From positions 137,720,615 to 137,784,614 of the forward strand of contig OW121848.1 of NCBI GenBank assembly GCA_933228895.1: a stretch of 64,000 nucleotides of DNA, given 5' to 3'. The notes beneath the pieces are model-generated. The model made no database searches. It saw only the letters and a program-made list of their open reading frames with translations, and was not told where the DNA came from. Of this stretch, positions 11,016-23,475 are shown piece by piece. The position numbers were made by a program, and so were the translations under genes. How positions within the stretch are numbered: the stretch's first letter is position 1; each line of letters opens with the position of its first letter. This DNA is from Platycnemis pennipes. Lineage: Eukaryota; Arthropoda; Insecta; Odonata; Platycnemididae.

Positions 11016-12218
11016 AGTAGAAAAAGTGAACAGCCATTTTGCCTTAAAAGTTTTTAAAAATTATAAAAAAATACATAAAATAAAAAATGCAAAAAAATAT
11101 TTTTAACTTCGCCAATGCCGGTCCAAAGCCCGGATGAAAAAGAAGGATGGGGAGTATGGTTTTGCAGTATTAATCTAAGAAAATTTTGAGAGGTCATAAT
11201 TTGCTATAATAAGGATTTGCCTTAAATTCGTTAATATTAACGCTAGAATTTGATTTAAAATTATGAAGTGCTCAGCAAAACATATGGAATCCATTTTTTA
11301 AGTTTAAATTTTTGGAATATACATAAGGACTTTTTTTAAAAAACACTGCCAATTCAATCAATTTACCGCGGACTCCTGCTGCGAAAAAGGCTGCTAAAGG
11401 GTTGGTTGGTCGAGTCCAGTGGACGGGGAAAGGGTCCGGTGTCCCGCTGAGTTAGGTCCCAAAACGGTGGGTGGGGCATACCTGCCTACTTCCTCGCCAC
11501 GAGAGAGCTCCGGACAGGAGAGTCAAGAAATATCTCGTGCTCCTCGTACGACGGGAAAAATTCTCTTCCTAGGCTCCGGCGCGAAAGGGTTAAGAAGCCA
11601 CGAAAAATTTACTTAATTAAAAAAGAAATTTCTTCATAAATTTGATTTTATGGTATAATTTAACGGTAATCAGTCATTTCTACTTGTAAATAGCAAAAAA
11701 AAAGAATTTCGCCACTTAATAAAAAACTTGAAATTCACACCCGCACTGAAAGTGTTAAAATAAGACCAACATGAAGGTTTTACCACAATTAATAGCTAAG
11801 AAATGATTTATTTTTGTAGAGCCTGCGAGGGAACATTTTGCATTTTTTGTCATGTTTGCAACCGTGCTGTATGAATTTCTTGAATATCTGAGGGCTAAAA
11901 TTTTGTGAACGAGTACCATTTCATGTGCTCTAACTTCTACCAAATTTCAAGTAAATCTGACACGTTCGGGTTGGGAGCTGTGATGATTTGACATGTAATG
12001 ACCCATACGTACTGCTTTGTCAAACCAGTGGCTGCCAACTGCAGTTATTTGTTTTTCTACTTGACATGACAAACTACAGTTACGTTAGTTCTAGTATGTG
12101 AAGTAAGATATCATTTTCATTTAAGCCTTTTGGTTTGTGGAAATCACAGAGGGTCATGCGGTCAGTTTCTTGCTTTGCCACCTTTCGTCATAGGTATGAT
12201 AAAATGAATGTCAGAGTA
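11016..12218. other. piggyBac 3' flank and unassigned DNA
   Basis: AT-rich to about 11370, then a GC-richer block at 11390-11600 ending in a piggyBac-like TTAA end (GCGCGAAAGGGTTAAG). A second piggyBac-like end, CCGCACTGAAAGTGTTAA, lies near 11740-11757. No gene is seen. The short frame at 11419-11616 has no support. Confidence 0.4.
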
Positions 12219-12890
12219 CCAGCAACATTGAATTGCTCGATGCTTTTTGTTTAACGTGTATTGTTTGTGGGTAGCCATGTTACCAGGTTTTAACACTACT
12301 TGGTACAGATTTTTCTATTGTCTGTACTTCTGACATTAACATGAAATAATGAATTTCAGATCACCAGCAACATTGAGTTGCGTGATGCTTTTTGTTTAAC
12401 GTGTCTTGTTTGTGGGTAGCCATATTACCAGGTTTTAACACTACTTGGTTCAGAATTTTCTATTGTCTGTACTTTTGACATTAACATGAAATAATTAATT
12501 TCAGACCACCAGCAAAATTGGGTTCCTTGATGCTTGCTGTGAATTGTTTGGGGTTGTCATGTTATGACAAAGTTTTGATATTGCTTGTTTCTGAATTTGC
12601 TACTTATGTACTTCTGACATAATGATGAAGTAACGAATTTCAGATAAACAGCAAAATTTAGTTGCTTGATACTTTTTGTTTAACGTGAATGGTTGTCATG
12701 TTACGACAAGGATTTGATATTGCTTGGTTCAGAATTCGCTATTGTCTGCACTTCTGACATTAAAATGAGGTAATGAATTTCAGAGTACCAGCAACATTGA
12801 GTTGCTTGATGCTTCCGGTTCACTGTGAATTGTTTGTGGGGTGTCATGTTGTAACAAGGTTTTGATATGGGTTGTTTCACAACATGCTAT
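12219..12890 (+). repeat. Tandem array, about 135-146 bp unit, five copies
   Basis: Units start at about 12219, 12363, 12509, 12645 and 12788. Each contains CCAGCAACATTGAGTTGC, then GCTTTTTGTTTAACGTG, a GTAGCCATGTTACCAGG variant, and ends with TGACATTAACATGA and AATGAATTTCAG. The first two copies are the most alike. The later ones are shorter and more diverged. Confidence 0.85.
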
Positions 12891-13190
12891 TTTGTGTATT
12901 TTTCTATTCTCACATTCGTTATTTTTCCATAAATAACTACTTTTATGTTATTGCCTTATCATTCACCTTGCTCCCGAATTTATATTTATGTATGATACGG
13001 CGAATATATGGGGTGGGGGTGCAGGGAACCGGGGCGCGTACACATCATAGTTTCATTTTGCCATCCTGCGCTCTCGCCCAATGAGAGCCGGCTTATGAGA
13101 CATTCTCACACACTTAACGGGCTGGGGACGAAGGGACCGGTTTTTTACGTGGAGTGTCGCTTCCCTGGCCTTCCTCTCGGGGACTTGCCC

Positions 13191-13410
13191 ACCGGGAGCC
13201 CTAGTAGGATCCCGACACTCCTTTTCCTCACGGGGACTTTAGTCGGACCCCACCACCCTTGCCAACTGGGAGCCCTAGTAGAAACCCGACACTCCTTGTC
13301 CTCACGGGGACCTTAGTTGGACCCCGCCCTCTCCCACCGGGAGCCCTTGTAGGATCCCGACACTACTTTCCCTCACGGGGACTTTAGTCGGATCCCCACC
13401 ACTCGCCGCT
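13191..13410 (+). repeat. GC-rich tandem array, about 71-74 bp unit, three copies
   Basis: Units begin with ACCGGGAGCCCTAGTAGGAT at 13191, 13265 and 13336, and contain CCCGACACTCC and CTCACGGGGACTTTAGTCGG. The block is far more GC-rich than its surroundings. Open frames across it are consequences of the composition. Confidence 0.85.
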
Positions 13411-13683
13411 TCCCGCACCCTGTGCCCACGCCTCTGGGAACCCCTGGCAGGACCCCGCGCATAAGTAGTACCCTCTCTCCTTACCTCCTCCCCCTTCCCA
13501 CGTTAGGCCTCAGTACGACTCGCACGTACATACCTATGAATAGGAATATGTTTTTTATCGACTTCCGATCGTATTATTATAATTGCTCCCCTTCCCATGC
13601 CTTAGCCCAAGTAACAAGTATTATTAGAGCCACTCGACAAGTGATGCCTGGGTGGCAACACGGCAGTAGGTATATATTTCAAA

Positions 13684-13932
13684 ATGTCTACTCGAAAACA
13701 ACCTGAGGCAAATGTTGATTTTGATTCTGTATTGCTTGAATATCACATCACACCTTTTACAGGACTGAGTGCATTCCCTTCTCAAATGTTAATGAGTAGA
13801 ACACTTCGCTCTAAATTACCTATTAGTGACTCTATTGCAGATAACTGTGGTGAATGTGCAAAAGTGTGCGAAAAAAAGTTTCAACCAAAGCTTATCCAAA
13901 TGCAGTATTATTTAAATGCACCAGTTCCATAG
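13684..13932 (+). CDS. Short open frame, 82 codons, unassigned
   Basis: ATG at 13684 follows a TATATATTTC stretch. The frame reads MSTRKQPEANVDFDSVLLEY and ends with TAG at 13930-13932. The middle contains RSKLPISDSIADNCGECAKV. The LP-then-CxxC pattern and the preceding VDFDSVL faintly recall insect chemosensory (OS-D) proteins, but the two N-terminal Cys of that fold are absent and there is no signal peptide. I regard the resemblance as weak. It may be a relic or a chance frame. Confidence 0.18.
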   Translation: MSTRKQPEANVDFDSVLLEYHITPFTGLSAFPSQMLMSRTLRSKLPISDSIADNCGECAKVCEKKFQPKLIQMQYYLNAPVP

Positions 13933-14804
13933 TAAGCGGGCCAAAAGGTGGCTTCTCATATAAAAAGGGGTGAAATTGGATGCAAGATAAAATTAAGGCC
14001 AAATATTTTACCCCAAGGTCATAAGTAATTGAATCAGGTCATGGTACACTGCGATGCAATACAAGATTAATTCGACCAACCAAGTTCAGTAGTACCCCCA
14101 ACTATGGTGATTGTGATTACTGTAATTGAGAATCTGTAGCAAGTAACATTAATTCCATTGACCTTGTTAAAAATGTCGTATCACTATGTAACCCGAACAA
14201 GCACAATTTAACACGTCAGAATGCTAATGGTGGCAATTGGTATGAAACCAGATATGGTATAAGTTTATAAACCAACATTCCCTACTTGTAAAAGCGGGGG
14301 TGTCATGGTATGTATGTTAGGTGTGCAACACTGAAGTATAAGGTTGTTTGGTTTACCACCATGTCGGCAGTGGGAGCCAGGTCATGGTGTGTACCACATG
14401 TTCCTAAGTTGTAAAACTTTTGTGTTGTGACTGAAATGAAGGTTGTTTAACGAAGACTTAAGTGTTTTACAACCAACCTAAATACTGAAAGTTTTTTAAG
14501 TCCCTCATTCACACAATGGCCACGTATTCCTAATATATACCCCTGACCACTTCCCAATGGCATCCTTTTATCTGACAGTATTGCCTTTAATACTAGAAGA
14601 ATACTCAACCCAGGCACATTTTCAGAAATTCAGAGTTTGCTCATTTGTTTTCCTGCAAGATTTTAAGGCATGGTTTTTCCAGACAGATTTCAACATGAGT
14701 AAACCATGTTGCCAACTGGTACAGCCACAGACCAATATGACATGACTACATATTCATACATGACCAAAGACTATCTGAACCCTTAGCATTCCATGCTATC
14801 AATA

Positions 14805-14905
14805 TGTTTGTCTTCGGGGTTATCACCCCACCCTTTCAGTCGCCTCTTACGACAAGCAGGGATACTGCAGGAGCATTCTAGACCCCCTCCTGCAGGGGTA
14901 TTAAC
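14805..14905 (+). repeat. Short structured repeat (SINE-tail-like), GTCGCCTCTTACGACAAGCA
   Basis: The segment contains GTCGCCTCTTACGACAAGCA followed by GGGATACTGCAGGAGCATTC and a CCTCCTGCAGGGG stretch able to pair with the preceding CTGCAGGAG. I recall similar strings as dispersed repeats in arthropod genomes, but I cannot name the family. No A/B box is visible immediately upstream. Confidence 0.3.
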
Positions 14906-15754
14906 CTTCTAAAAACAAACGTGTGCTGAGAATGAAAGAAGTATGAACATCCGGACTTCATCTCCATACTGGTTGTAGAAAGATATACCAATGGTTAAGT
15001 ATTTCAATGGACTTAGGAAAGGTATTTTAACAGTAAACAAGTGGGAATCAAACCCTCTGGCCTGCAAACCCTATATCATGCAACCCAGCATGACATTTTA
15101 AGATAAATAATATGGTTTCCTTCCATTAATTTATGATAGGAATGATTGTTACAGCAACAAAACTAAATTCCCCATTCATTTCAAGATATCAACCACTACA
15201 CTCCTTTTCTTTGTAAGGTTGTACTCCCTGCTCATAATTTTGGCAAAAGTAAGGTCACAAGGAGTAAGGGTAACAGAATGACGGCAAAACATTTCAGACA
15301 CTCAAATTTTCCACAAATCCAATATTCTTTGAAAAATCAGTTCAATCTCCACAAAAAAATCTTAAGTATACACATTACAAATCAATAACAGTACATATAT
15401 CTATTTATGAGCACATATCTCATCTTAATATGATTTCATAACAATTTCTCATGAACTTCAGTCACCAACAGCAACTTTTACAGCATCACCTTGCTATCTG
15501 GTCTCCACCTTGCTATCACATCTGGTCTTCCACCTAAAAAAGATACAAAAAAAAACAAAGAAGGTTAATCCCAAGGAACAAGGGAAAAACATGGCAACTT
15601 TCTATGCTAACACTAAAAACAGGTAAATGTCACTGTGAATGGCACCATGAAAAGAGAAAAGGCATTGCACATTGCCAAAAAATTGGTAATCAAAGCTTAG
15701 ACAATGTCCATGATTGGCTGAATTGGTAGTAACACGTACATCACACAAATAAAT

Positions 15755-15935
15755 CAGGAGAGCTATATTGTTCAAGAAATAATTAATGATATTGCTCTAT
15801 TTCAATTTATCAGTCTCTTATTTTTATCTTTACTCCAGTACCTTTGTATGCATGTTAAACTGAAAATTTTCCTTTTCCACAATTTAGTTTTCTAGGATCA
15901 TTAGAAAAGTGAATTAGGGATTTTACTGTAGTAGA
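15755..15935 (+). repeat. Dispersed repeat, copy 1 (partner at 23880)
   Basis: This shares a collinear series of blocks with 23880-24075: AAGAAATAATTAATGATATT, TATGCATGTTAAACTGAAAA, CACAATTTA and the end TTTTACTGTAGTA. The ACTGTA end resembles a pogo/Tigger terminus read outward, so both may be remnants of one non-autonomous family. Confidence 0.6.
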
Positions 15936-17539
15936 AATTCAGAAATGTAATGCAGTCTTAATTTCTTTCAGATTGCACCCTTGTATGTTGCACCCACAAC
16001 TTGTCTCTTGATAATAACCTCCACTCCAGATAAAGGATTAAAATTATTCTGTGTCAGAAGAATTAACAATTTAGCTTTCATCGCCGCTGGAGTAAGCTTA
16101 CAAATAGTCAACAATCATGAAATTTAAAACCCATTTGTTTAATTGTGAGCATCGAAGGAACATTTTCTACAGACCAGAAATAAGTATTAAGTTTTCTTCG
16201 TATTACATGGCAGAAACCAATGACACACCTATCATGATGTAAAAATGGCACCGTTAACCAAAGGAACTTGCAACGGCATTTTCTAGTGTGCTGCTGAACC
16301 CTCTGAACACCAGGGATGGTTTGCTAATTCACAAACTACTACTTTTCAACTACAATACAGCAACCACTGACGTCAGGCAGAAATAGCCATTAAGTCTTCT
16401 CCTGTCTGCTAAAATGTGCTTGTCTCCCTCCTTGTCCCCCTCCAGCAGTATTCTACAAGGCATCACTACTACTTGGTACACTCTTGCTAACAGTTAGCAA
16501 AAGACTAGAGCACATGCATCATATAGCAGTTAATTTTTAGCAGAAGCAGTATATTTAACAGATAATTTTAGTAGGAGAGGAGAGGGCATGCACTGTGAAG
16601 CAGTTAAAATTCAACATTAGCAAAAGAGAGCAAAATAACAGTGAAGCAGTTAATTTGAATTAGCAGCATCAGTACAAGTTCATTGCTACATAAATACTGT
16701 AGTGCCTAGCGTCAAGTTTGCTTTGGTTGGTGCATGGCGGGCATTGACAGTATGTCTCAGTCTCTTTGACTGGTCTCGGCAGGATAAATCCCTCGCCTGC
16801 CAAGCCTAAGGTCAATGGCAAAATATTACAAACCAATTTTTTAGAAAATATTATTTGATATCATGATACATGATTTGAAAGCAACTATGTAAATCGCATG
16901 AAACTGAAAGGTTTCAAAAGAAACATGTTTTTACAAGGAAATTAATTTTAATTTGGCAAGTAATTATTCGCACACCAGAAACAAGTCATTGGTGTGCTAA
17001 GTTTGGCACACAGGCCAACGATTACTCACCTTGGTGTACTCGGGATGTCTAGCCCTTAGAAAAGTCAAAAGACAATCTTGATAAGTACCACAAATTATTT
17101 TCAGAAAAAAACTTTTGCATTAAAAAATAAATGGTGTTGAAAATTAAGTGCAAATAATATGTATTAGAACCATACCTATTATTAATTAGTTAAATTACAG
17201 ACTATCATGTCAAACCAGTATTTTCACTAGCCATTTTTTAGTAAATATTATTTTGATGTTAGTTTGCCAGAATTGCTAATTGAGCCTAGTCCATCAGTAT
17301 GTAAAAAATAAGTATTTCCATGATTCGATTAGCTGTTACTAAAATTAATTGCTATTTCCACCAGCTAACCCAAATGGGTTAGCAGTAGCTGTCGGCAACT
17401 GCTACTAAAAAATAGCAGTTTTGCCCACCCCTAACGGGGATACAATCCACGAAGTGGCATATTAAGTATATTGAAATTCGGGTGATAATGTACAAGAAAT
17501 ACTAAATATGAACCTAGTACACAACACTAACAAACTTAA

Positions 17540-17667
17540 CCTTTTGCACTCTGATTTTTTCACGCTCTGAACCAGTAGTCCACTCAGAATTTAATTCTAA
17601 ATGCCCCTGGTTTTCTGCATCACATGACATGCAAGTTGGTAGTGAGTGAACACCCGAGTGGAAAAGG
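17540..17667. mobile_element. piggyBac-type MITE with TTAA on both sides
   Basis: A 128 bp element is flanked by TTAA at 17536-17539 and 17668-17671. The ends are inverted repeats with one mismatch: CCTTTTGCACTC on the left and GAGTGGAAAAGG on the right. The TTAA target and CCYTTT end are what piggyBac transposases use, so a piggyBac copy could have mobilised it. Confidence 0.8.
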
Positions 17668-18056
17668 TTAATAAAATTTTAATGAGTGGCACTAAAAGCA
17701 AAATATTTTTACAACAATGTTTTTATTACTTCAACTTCCAAAAATGATGGACTACCTGACATGCGGAAAACTGCAACATTCCTTGCTGCTTATTAAGGTG
17801 AAGAACCTGTCACTGAATCCTTAGCACAGCACAGATCTATGGTGGGATCACATCAGGGATGGTAATCGGATCAGAAGAAACATAGTTGGATCAGATTACT
17901 TCCCTCAAATAAGTCTTCACACAAAAATAATATTGATGAGTAAGGGGACTAAACACCTGCCATATTATTCAGCCTGTGCTCTACACTTTTTCCCCTAAGT
18001 AATCCACAGAAAATCAACCCATGCCTAACATGGTCAATGTCATTGGTAGTTAAATG

Positions 18057-19638
18057 AAGGGATGGTCAGATCCAAAGATCAGCGGATCTTTCATTTTTCA
18101 GTTCCGGATTCAGATCCAAAGACAGGAGTAAAATTGGATCCGGATCATAGATATAAAATTTTCGCAGCCTGGCAATGGAAGCACCCTGTGAATGGAATGT
18201 AGGTGCAGTAGATATTGACAAGGAGAGGTTGTGTAACTCAGGTCACGAAATTAGATGAAGTACAACTAGAAGCTAAATAAATAAACAACTTCTCCCCATT
18301 ACACCAGAATCACGAGAAAAAAAGATGTAGAATGTCATGCAGGTATCCTACATTTGCCAGGATCAGGCTGACAACGAGAGGTTGTATTCTGTGCGAAGTT
18401 TGATCCCTATCGCATTTAAATTTGTTCTTTCAGTCATTACATCGAAAACTTTTCATAGCAGAATTAAAATCATGGAAACATTGCATTAACTTTACAATGC
18501 ATTTATTGAGTGATGCGTATGTAATTCTAGTTAAAAATACAAAAAAGTCAGTATCCTCATACGAGGGTTGGAAATCAAAGATGATAAAATTTTTTATTCA
18601 AATGGCTGAAAGAAAAAATTTTAAACAGTGATAAGAATCAAACTTCATTACCTGCAGTACACTACCCCACTCTGCTATTTTTGGCATACCCGAGTTTGGA
18701 GAATGCAGGCAGGTCATTCTACTTTTTTTCTCATGAACCCACGCCAATGGAGAAAGAAGCCAAGATGCATATTTCTTCATTTTTCTTTTAATTCCATGAA
18801 AAAAGGCTCTCATCTCATTTCATGCTCCGAGTTACACAACCTCTTCTTATGAGTATAAAACTCACACATTCAATTTTAAAGGTTATTATTAACAAGACAT
18901 TGCAAAAATAATAGTTTATCAGCTTGAAATAATCTATCATAACTTTTTCATCTTAAAAATGGAATCCCCATATATTCCATAAATGGAATATCCTAACTGA
19001 ATTAAATTTTTTTGTGTTTCTAAAAAAGAATTTGAAAGCATTCAAGGATTTGATTAACGACAGCAACCCAAGTTAATGTAAACCCATTATGCACTGAATT
19101 GATTTTAGGCTTTTGATTTTGTTTATTATTTATTATTCTATACCATGGCTCTTATTCTTGGCAAGTGATATGCTCGTGTCTTTTTCCTATAATTACATTA
19201 AAACCTTTCTGGATAGAGTATGATACAATATGACATCACTAAGATCTTATATTTTGGAAAATAAATCAAATATTAATGAAAATGAACTTATAATATTTGT
19301 ACAGGTTTAAAAATGTATTATTTGATGATTATGTGATAAGGAAAGTGAACTTTATATTAGAAGTAATAAGTTTAGGTATTGTATCCCTTAATCTTGATTC
19401 AGGAAAATATTATCCACACATGATTGAAAGTTTATTTTTTCTGCAATAAATTTACTTGTTTTTTGGAAATACTATTGTTGGTGTTTTTCTATATATATTG
19501 AAAATATGAGATTAGAAAATGAATGAAAATCAGAATCCAGTATCTGAAACTAAGGATCCGAAACGAGACAAAGATCCGAAACCAAGAAAAGGATCCGGTT
19601 CCGAATCCGAAAAAAAAACCTGGATCCATCCACCACAA
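18057..19638. mobile_element. Non-autonomous hAT-like element with 8 bp target duplication
   Basis: The 8 bp GTTAAATG occurs exactly at 18049-18056 and 19639-19646, as expected of a hAT insertion. Left end: AAGGGATGGTCAGATCC. Right end: GGATCCATCCACCACAA, an imperfect inverse. The interior near both ends is full of GATCC/GGATCCG words (subterminal repeats). A nested inverted pair, AGAGGTTGTGTAACTC at about 18225 and its complement at about 18830, suggests a second element inside. No transposase frame is seen. Confidence 0.68.
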
Positions 19639-19849
19639 GTTAAATGGATAATATTATTACAAAATAAGTAACATAGATCGTACATTTCTGCAGCAGATTT
19701 ATTCTGTATTTCAAATAGCGATCACATGATTCCCAATCTAATTTTAAAATAATTTTGATACTCTGCCAATAACATCGCTTAACAAACCCAGCTGCTCAAC
19801 TGTACATTGTCTAATGCTGTGATTAAAATTAATTCATTTGGATCCCATA

Positions 19850-20735
19850 TACTCGCTGCATATTCAAGGTGGAGCGTAACAAGTGAAAAGTACCATCACT
19901 CTATTGTCTCTTCATCACATTTCCCAGCAGCATATTAATAAATCCTAGCTTTCTGCTTGCTTGACTGCATATCACTCGGATGACTTCCCCACCATAAATC
20001 TTTGGTAAATGTAACATCCACATACTTTACCAATTCATCACTATCAATCATGGATTTAATTTGGTTATACAATACTTTAGCGAATTATTCTTTTCCAAAA
20101 GGACATAGCTACACACACAAATTTATACTTCCTTTTATTGCACAAAACTTGAATTGCATCTCGATCCCTAATAAGGGACATGCTATCTTTGTTTAAAATA
20201 TCCCTGTACACTACAGTGTAATCAGCAAAATGTACATGTTTACTACTCACAAAGTACCCATATCATTGACGCACAAAATAAATAGAAAGGGACTTATTAC
20301 GCTTCATTGGGAGACCCTGATGAGACTTAGATTGTGTCAGACATGATACCATCTACAACGACCCTCTGCATGCACCCACTTAAGAATTTCTGAATCCAAT
20401 ATATAATGTCTTTATCTATTACAAAACTTTCTTACTTCAAGATTAATTTACAATGAGGGACTTGTTCAAATGCCTTTAAAAACCTATGATAATCGCATCA
20501 ACCTCAATAGTTTTTACTGGAGATTAAAATATCGTATTTGAATGAAGCTAATTCTGTCTCGCAAGATCTATGTTTCTGTAATCCATATTTGCTGCTCATG
20601 AATATTTTCGTACTATCGGCATGCCTCATGATTTAACTGACAACTGGTTCAAATACATCACATGAAATTGATGCAAGTGAAACGGGTCTGAAGCTACATA
20701 ATAGATTTTTCCCTTTCATATTATTGGTAGGTACG
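19850..20735 (-). pseudogene. LINE (CR1/Jockey-like) reverse transcriptase relic
   Basis: On the minus strand, broken frames give FRPVSLASISCDVFEPVV (the RT block usually read YRPISLTS) near 20690 and a C-terminal LHLEYAASIWDPNELI near 19880. The latter resembles HLEYAASVWDHNKL in the LINE at 27560. Many stops and shifts make this an old copy. The ends are not defined. Confidence 0.7.
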
Positions 20736-21519
20736 AACATACAGCTGAGTAGAAAGTGAAAGCTATGAGGAAGACAAGACAGTGGTGCCTCTTGCGGTGA
20801 CAGTACATTATAAGGAAAACTAATACAGTAAAACCTTATATTTATGTTATCGGAATTTACATTTTCCGGCAATTTACGAAGTTTTTATCGGGTCCCATCC
20901 CATTTCCTATATCTCCATCATAAGTAGAACCCTGTATTTACAACACGACTTTACCATTTTCCCACTGTTTGCGTTAGATACTAGTAAGAATGTGACAGAT
21001 TTTTAAAAAAAATTCCTTCTATAATATTTAACAATGCATACGAGTCGATATAAAACACTATTTTACCTCATTTTGTGCATATACACTTCAAAAACAAGAG
21101 AGAGAGCAGTAATGTACTCCGTTTTACAGAAGAATTTGAACTTAGCGGTGTAGCGGGACAGTGCACAGCACCACTAGTGACGGAAAGACAAAATATCATT
21201 TGCGATCGTTTCAGCGATCTCTAGTTTTGATCATGATAGACACTCGTTCTACTTTTGCCGGAAAAAGATTCCTTCAATAAAATTAATGTGTATAGAATGC
21301 AATTTATAATTTAGGAACACCTGCAGGAATATATTTAAGCTGTACCAAAGTTCATATTGTGAAGAATGAAAATGAATTTTTACCAAGACATTATGAAATG
21401 TTAAAAATACATTAACTGAACTGGTGGACGATAACGGGATCATTCATCCAACCATCGTACTGCATTAATTAAACAGTTTTACTACACGTTAGTACAAAAC
21501 AAAACTTATTGAAACTACA

Positions 21520-23182
21520 GTAGAAGCCCATTATAGTGAGTATGGCATATGGTCAGTATCTTGCAATGACCAGTGATTGGCAATGTACCATCAAAAAGCC
21601 CATGATTAACACGTAAAAGAAAACGGATAGTGTGAGGCCAAGAAGCTCCTGCTACGGTAAACTCTCGGTATTATGAGCGATATTTCTTGAGGGCAACGCG
21701 TGCAAATAAATGCAGGGTATTTATCTTCAGTAGCATTATTTGTCAACTACAACTTAGAATACAATATCTGTACCATCTCTACAGTATTTAAAGGGCAATC
21801 AAGTCCACGCACTGACGATTTAAGGCCGGCCCAGGCATACCTTACGCACGCTTGCACTTTTTAGTTGTTCTTTTGTTAAGCCAAGTTCACATAGGAGGCA
21901 TAGGAGCGGAATGGGTGGAAGATGGACAAGCGGAAAAGCATCTAGCCAATCACACGACAGCAGTTAGCAGTGGTGTGGGTAAGTGGCGTATCAGCCCGCC
22001 TGTCTTTGTCTGCCAGTGTGGGAGTAGTTGACGGACAAGGAGTTAATTAACTCAGAAACGAAGATGACGACAAAATTAGATCTCTTTCAGAAGTAAGAAC
22101 AGTGCCTATGCCAACTAGAACTAGAGCACAGCAGGCTCTTAGAATAATAAGTGCCGTTTAACGGGCCGGTGATACTTCCAACGACGACTTTAGCAAATTT
22201 AGTGAAGTGGAGGGGTTTGTGCTTTTGGCAACTGCCCCAGTAGACTGAAGCAGATGATGCTTGAATGACTTTTCAGCCGGGAATAGAAATTGAAAGTACT
22301 GTGCTGTTGTGAAGCATGTGTATGTGTGATACTAAAGGTCCGACGCTTGTTTTATTATGCTTTTTATTCACGCAACGAGTTGTCAACGTTTTCCATTGCC
22401 AAAGAATTATTTATATCCTTATAATTTTACGTTCCATCCTGGTTTCAACTATTTTTCCTGTCAGCAGAAATAAAGGGAAAACTTACGTTTTCTGGTGAAT
22501 TTGTTAATTTATGCACATTTTCCAATATTTTCGTAAATATTGCCAGGGCCGATGTTACATGAATAATTAAAATTTATCCTGTTCAACATGTTTTTATTTT
22601 ATTTTATGATTCCTAACTTCACCGATACATACAATTTTGAGTGAATGCATTGATAATTCAAAGCAATATATTTCACGGTAGTTACCTCCGTTTGCTCTAG
22701 ATCCTCAATTTGGCAGCACTAGTACGACACACGATGTGCATCGCAACCGACAGAGGCATTTGCTTGTGTAAATAAATACTTGCTGCAACTAATTTTCGAG
22801 TGATAACAGAATGTGAATTTAAGAATAGCTAGGAAGAGGTAATTATGCAAGAAATATTTTTGATCCCCAAAAAATGCTGTATTTCTGCGAATAATTACGG
22901 CAAGTTTCCTAACCAATGGACATACTGGTTAACACTCCAATACTTCAGCAAAGTGTAAATTATTGATTTTAAAGATATAATTTGCAAAATAAACAATAAA
23001 ATGCCATTGTGCACGAAACCGGCCCTTCTACCTGTTTCTAATAGCATGGTAACAAAAAAAACGGAAAGTAAGAACAACTGTGGTAATTAAGAGGCTTAAT
23101 CCATCACCTTCAGATATAATGAGCACTCGATATAGTGAGTGATTTCCCAGCCATTGGGAGCACCGTTGTACTGAGCTTCCAC
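21520..23182. mobile_element. Possible Tigger/pogo-like element, ends only
   Basis: The left end CAGTAGAAGCCCATTATAGTGA at 21520 is loosely mirrored at the right, whose complement reads CAGTGGAAGCTCAGTACAAC ending at about 23182. TA precedes the left end. The right flank is CA rather than TA. No transposase domain is seen inside. The boundaries and class are tentative. Confidence 0.35.
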
Positions 23183-23214
23183 TGCAGTTAAGTTCCAAAT
23201 TACAATATTTCAAG

Positions 23215-23475
23215 ATGACTCGAGGTTTTAGGGTTTCTTCCACATTGGTTCATCCCTCTGGACAAAGTTTCATCGGCATTCTAGAGGCCATCTTAAGGTC
23301 AGAAGATCGCATCCCATCAAATTTCCTATATCTTCTTTCTATATATTTCCCATATCTTCGTACCATATATTTCCTCAACTTTGGACCTGAAGATGCCATC
23401 TGGAATACCGCGAAACTGTCGCTCAGTGAGACGAACCAACGTGGAAAAAAACAGAATCCCTCGAGTAATCTTCTA
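23215..23475. mobile_element. Penelope-like element terminal repeats in snap-back form
   Basis: Two inverted copies face each other across about 90 bp. The left begins ACTCGAGGTTTTAGGGTTTC. The right ends AACAGAATCCCTCGAGT, with GGACCTGAAGATGCC inside. The same repeat, at higher integrity, borders the Penelope-like element at 45157-46825. This is therefore the pair of terminal repeats left after loss of the coding region. Confidence 0.7.

Larger units (their letters stand above)
8200..11248 (+). mobile_element. piggyBac element body bounded by subterminal inverted repeats
   Basis: A 19 bp sequence, TTCTAGCGTTAATATTAAC, at 8200-8218 is matched perfectly in inverted orientation at 11230-11248. 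The preceding 40 or so bases are also related (GCTGAG followed by a T- and A-rich stretch). Together they bracket the piggyBac transposase, so they are probably its subterminal repeats. I could not settle the true ends. GGGTTAA at 11587-11593 and GTGTTAA near 11753 are piggyBac-like right ends, but I found no convincing TTAA-flanked partner on the left. Confidence 0.6.
13933..17535. other. Intergenic repeat-derived DNA, no gene seen
   Basis: No supportable coding frame in 3.6 kb. Recognisable pieces are listed separately (14805, 15755). The region 16308-17437 is AT-rich with recurrent GCAGTTA/TTAGCAG words. It begins CAGGGATGGTTTGCTA and ends CAGTTTTGCCCACCCCTA, which looks hAT-like, but the flanks lack a matching 8 bp duplication. 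Confidence 0.45.

Noticed and set aside
13684..13932. Chemosensory (OS-D) protein gene
   Set aside because: Only a faint LP...CxxC resemblance. Two conserved Cys and a signal peptide are missing, so it is listed only as an unassigned frame.
16308..17437. hAT non-autonomous element
   Set aside because: The ends CAGGGATGG and CCACCCCTA look right, but the 8 bp flanks do not match, so I did not call it.
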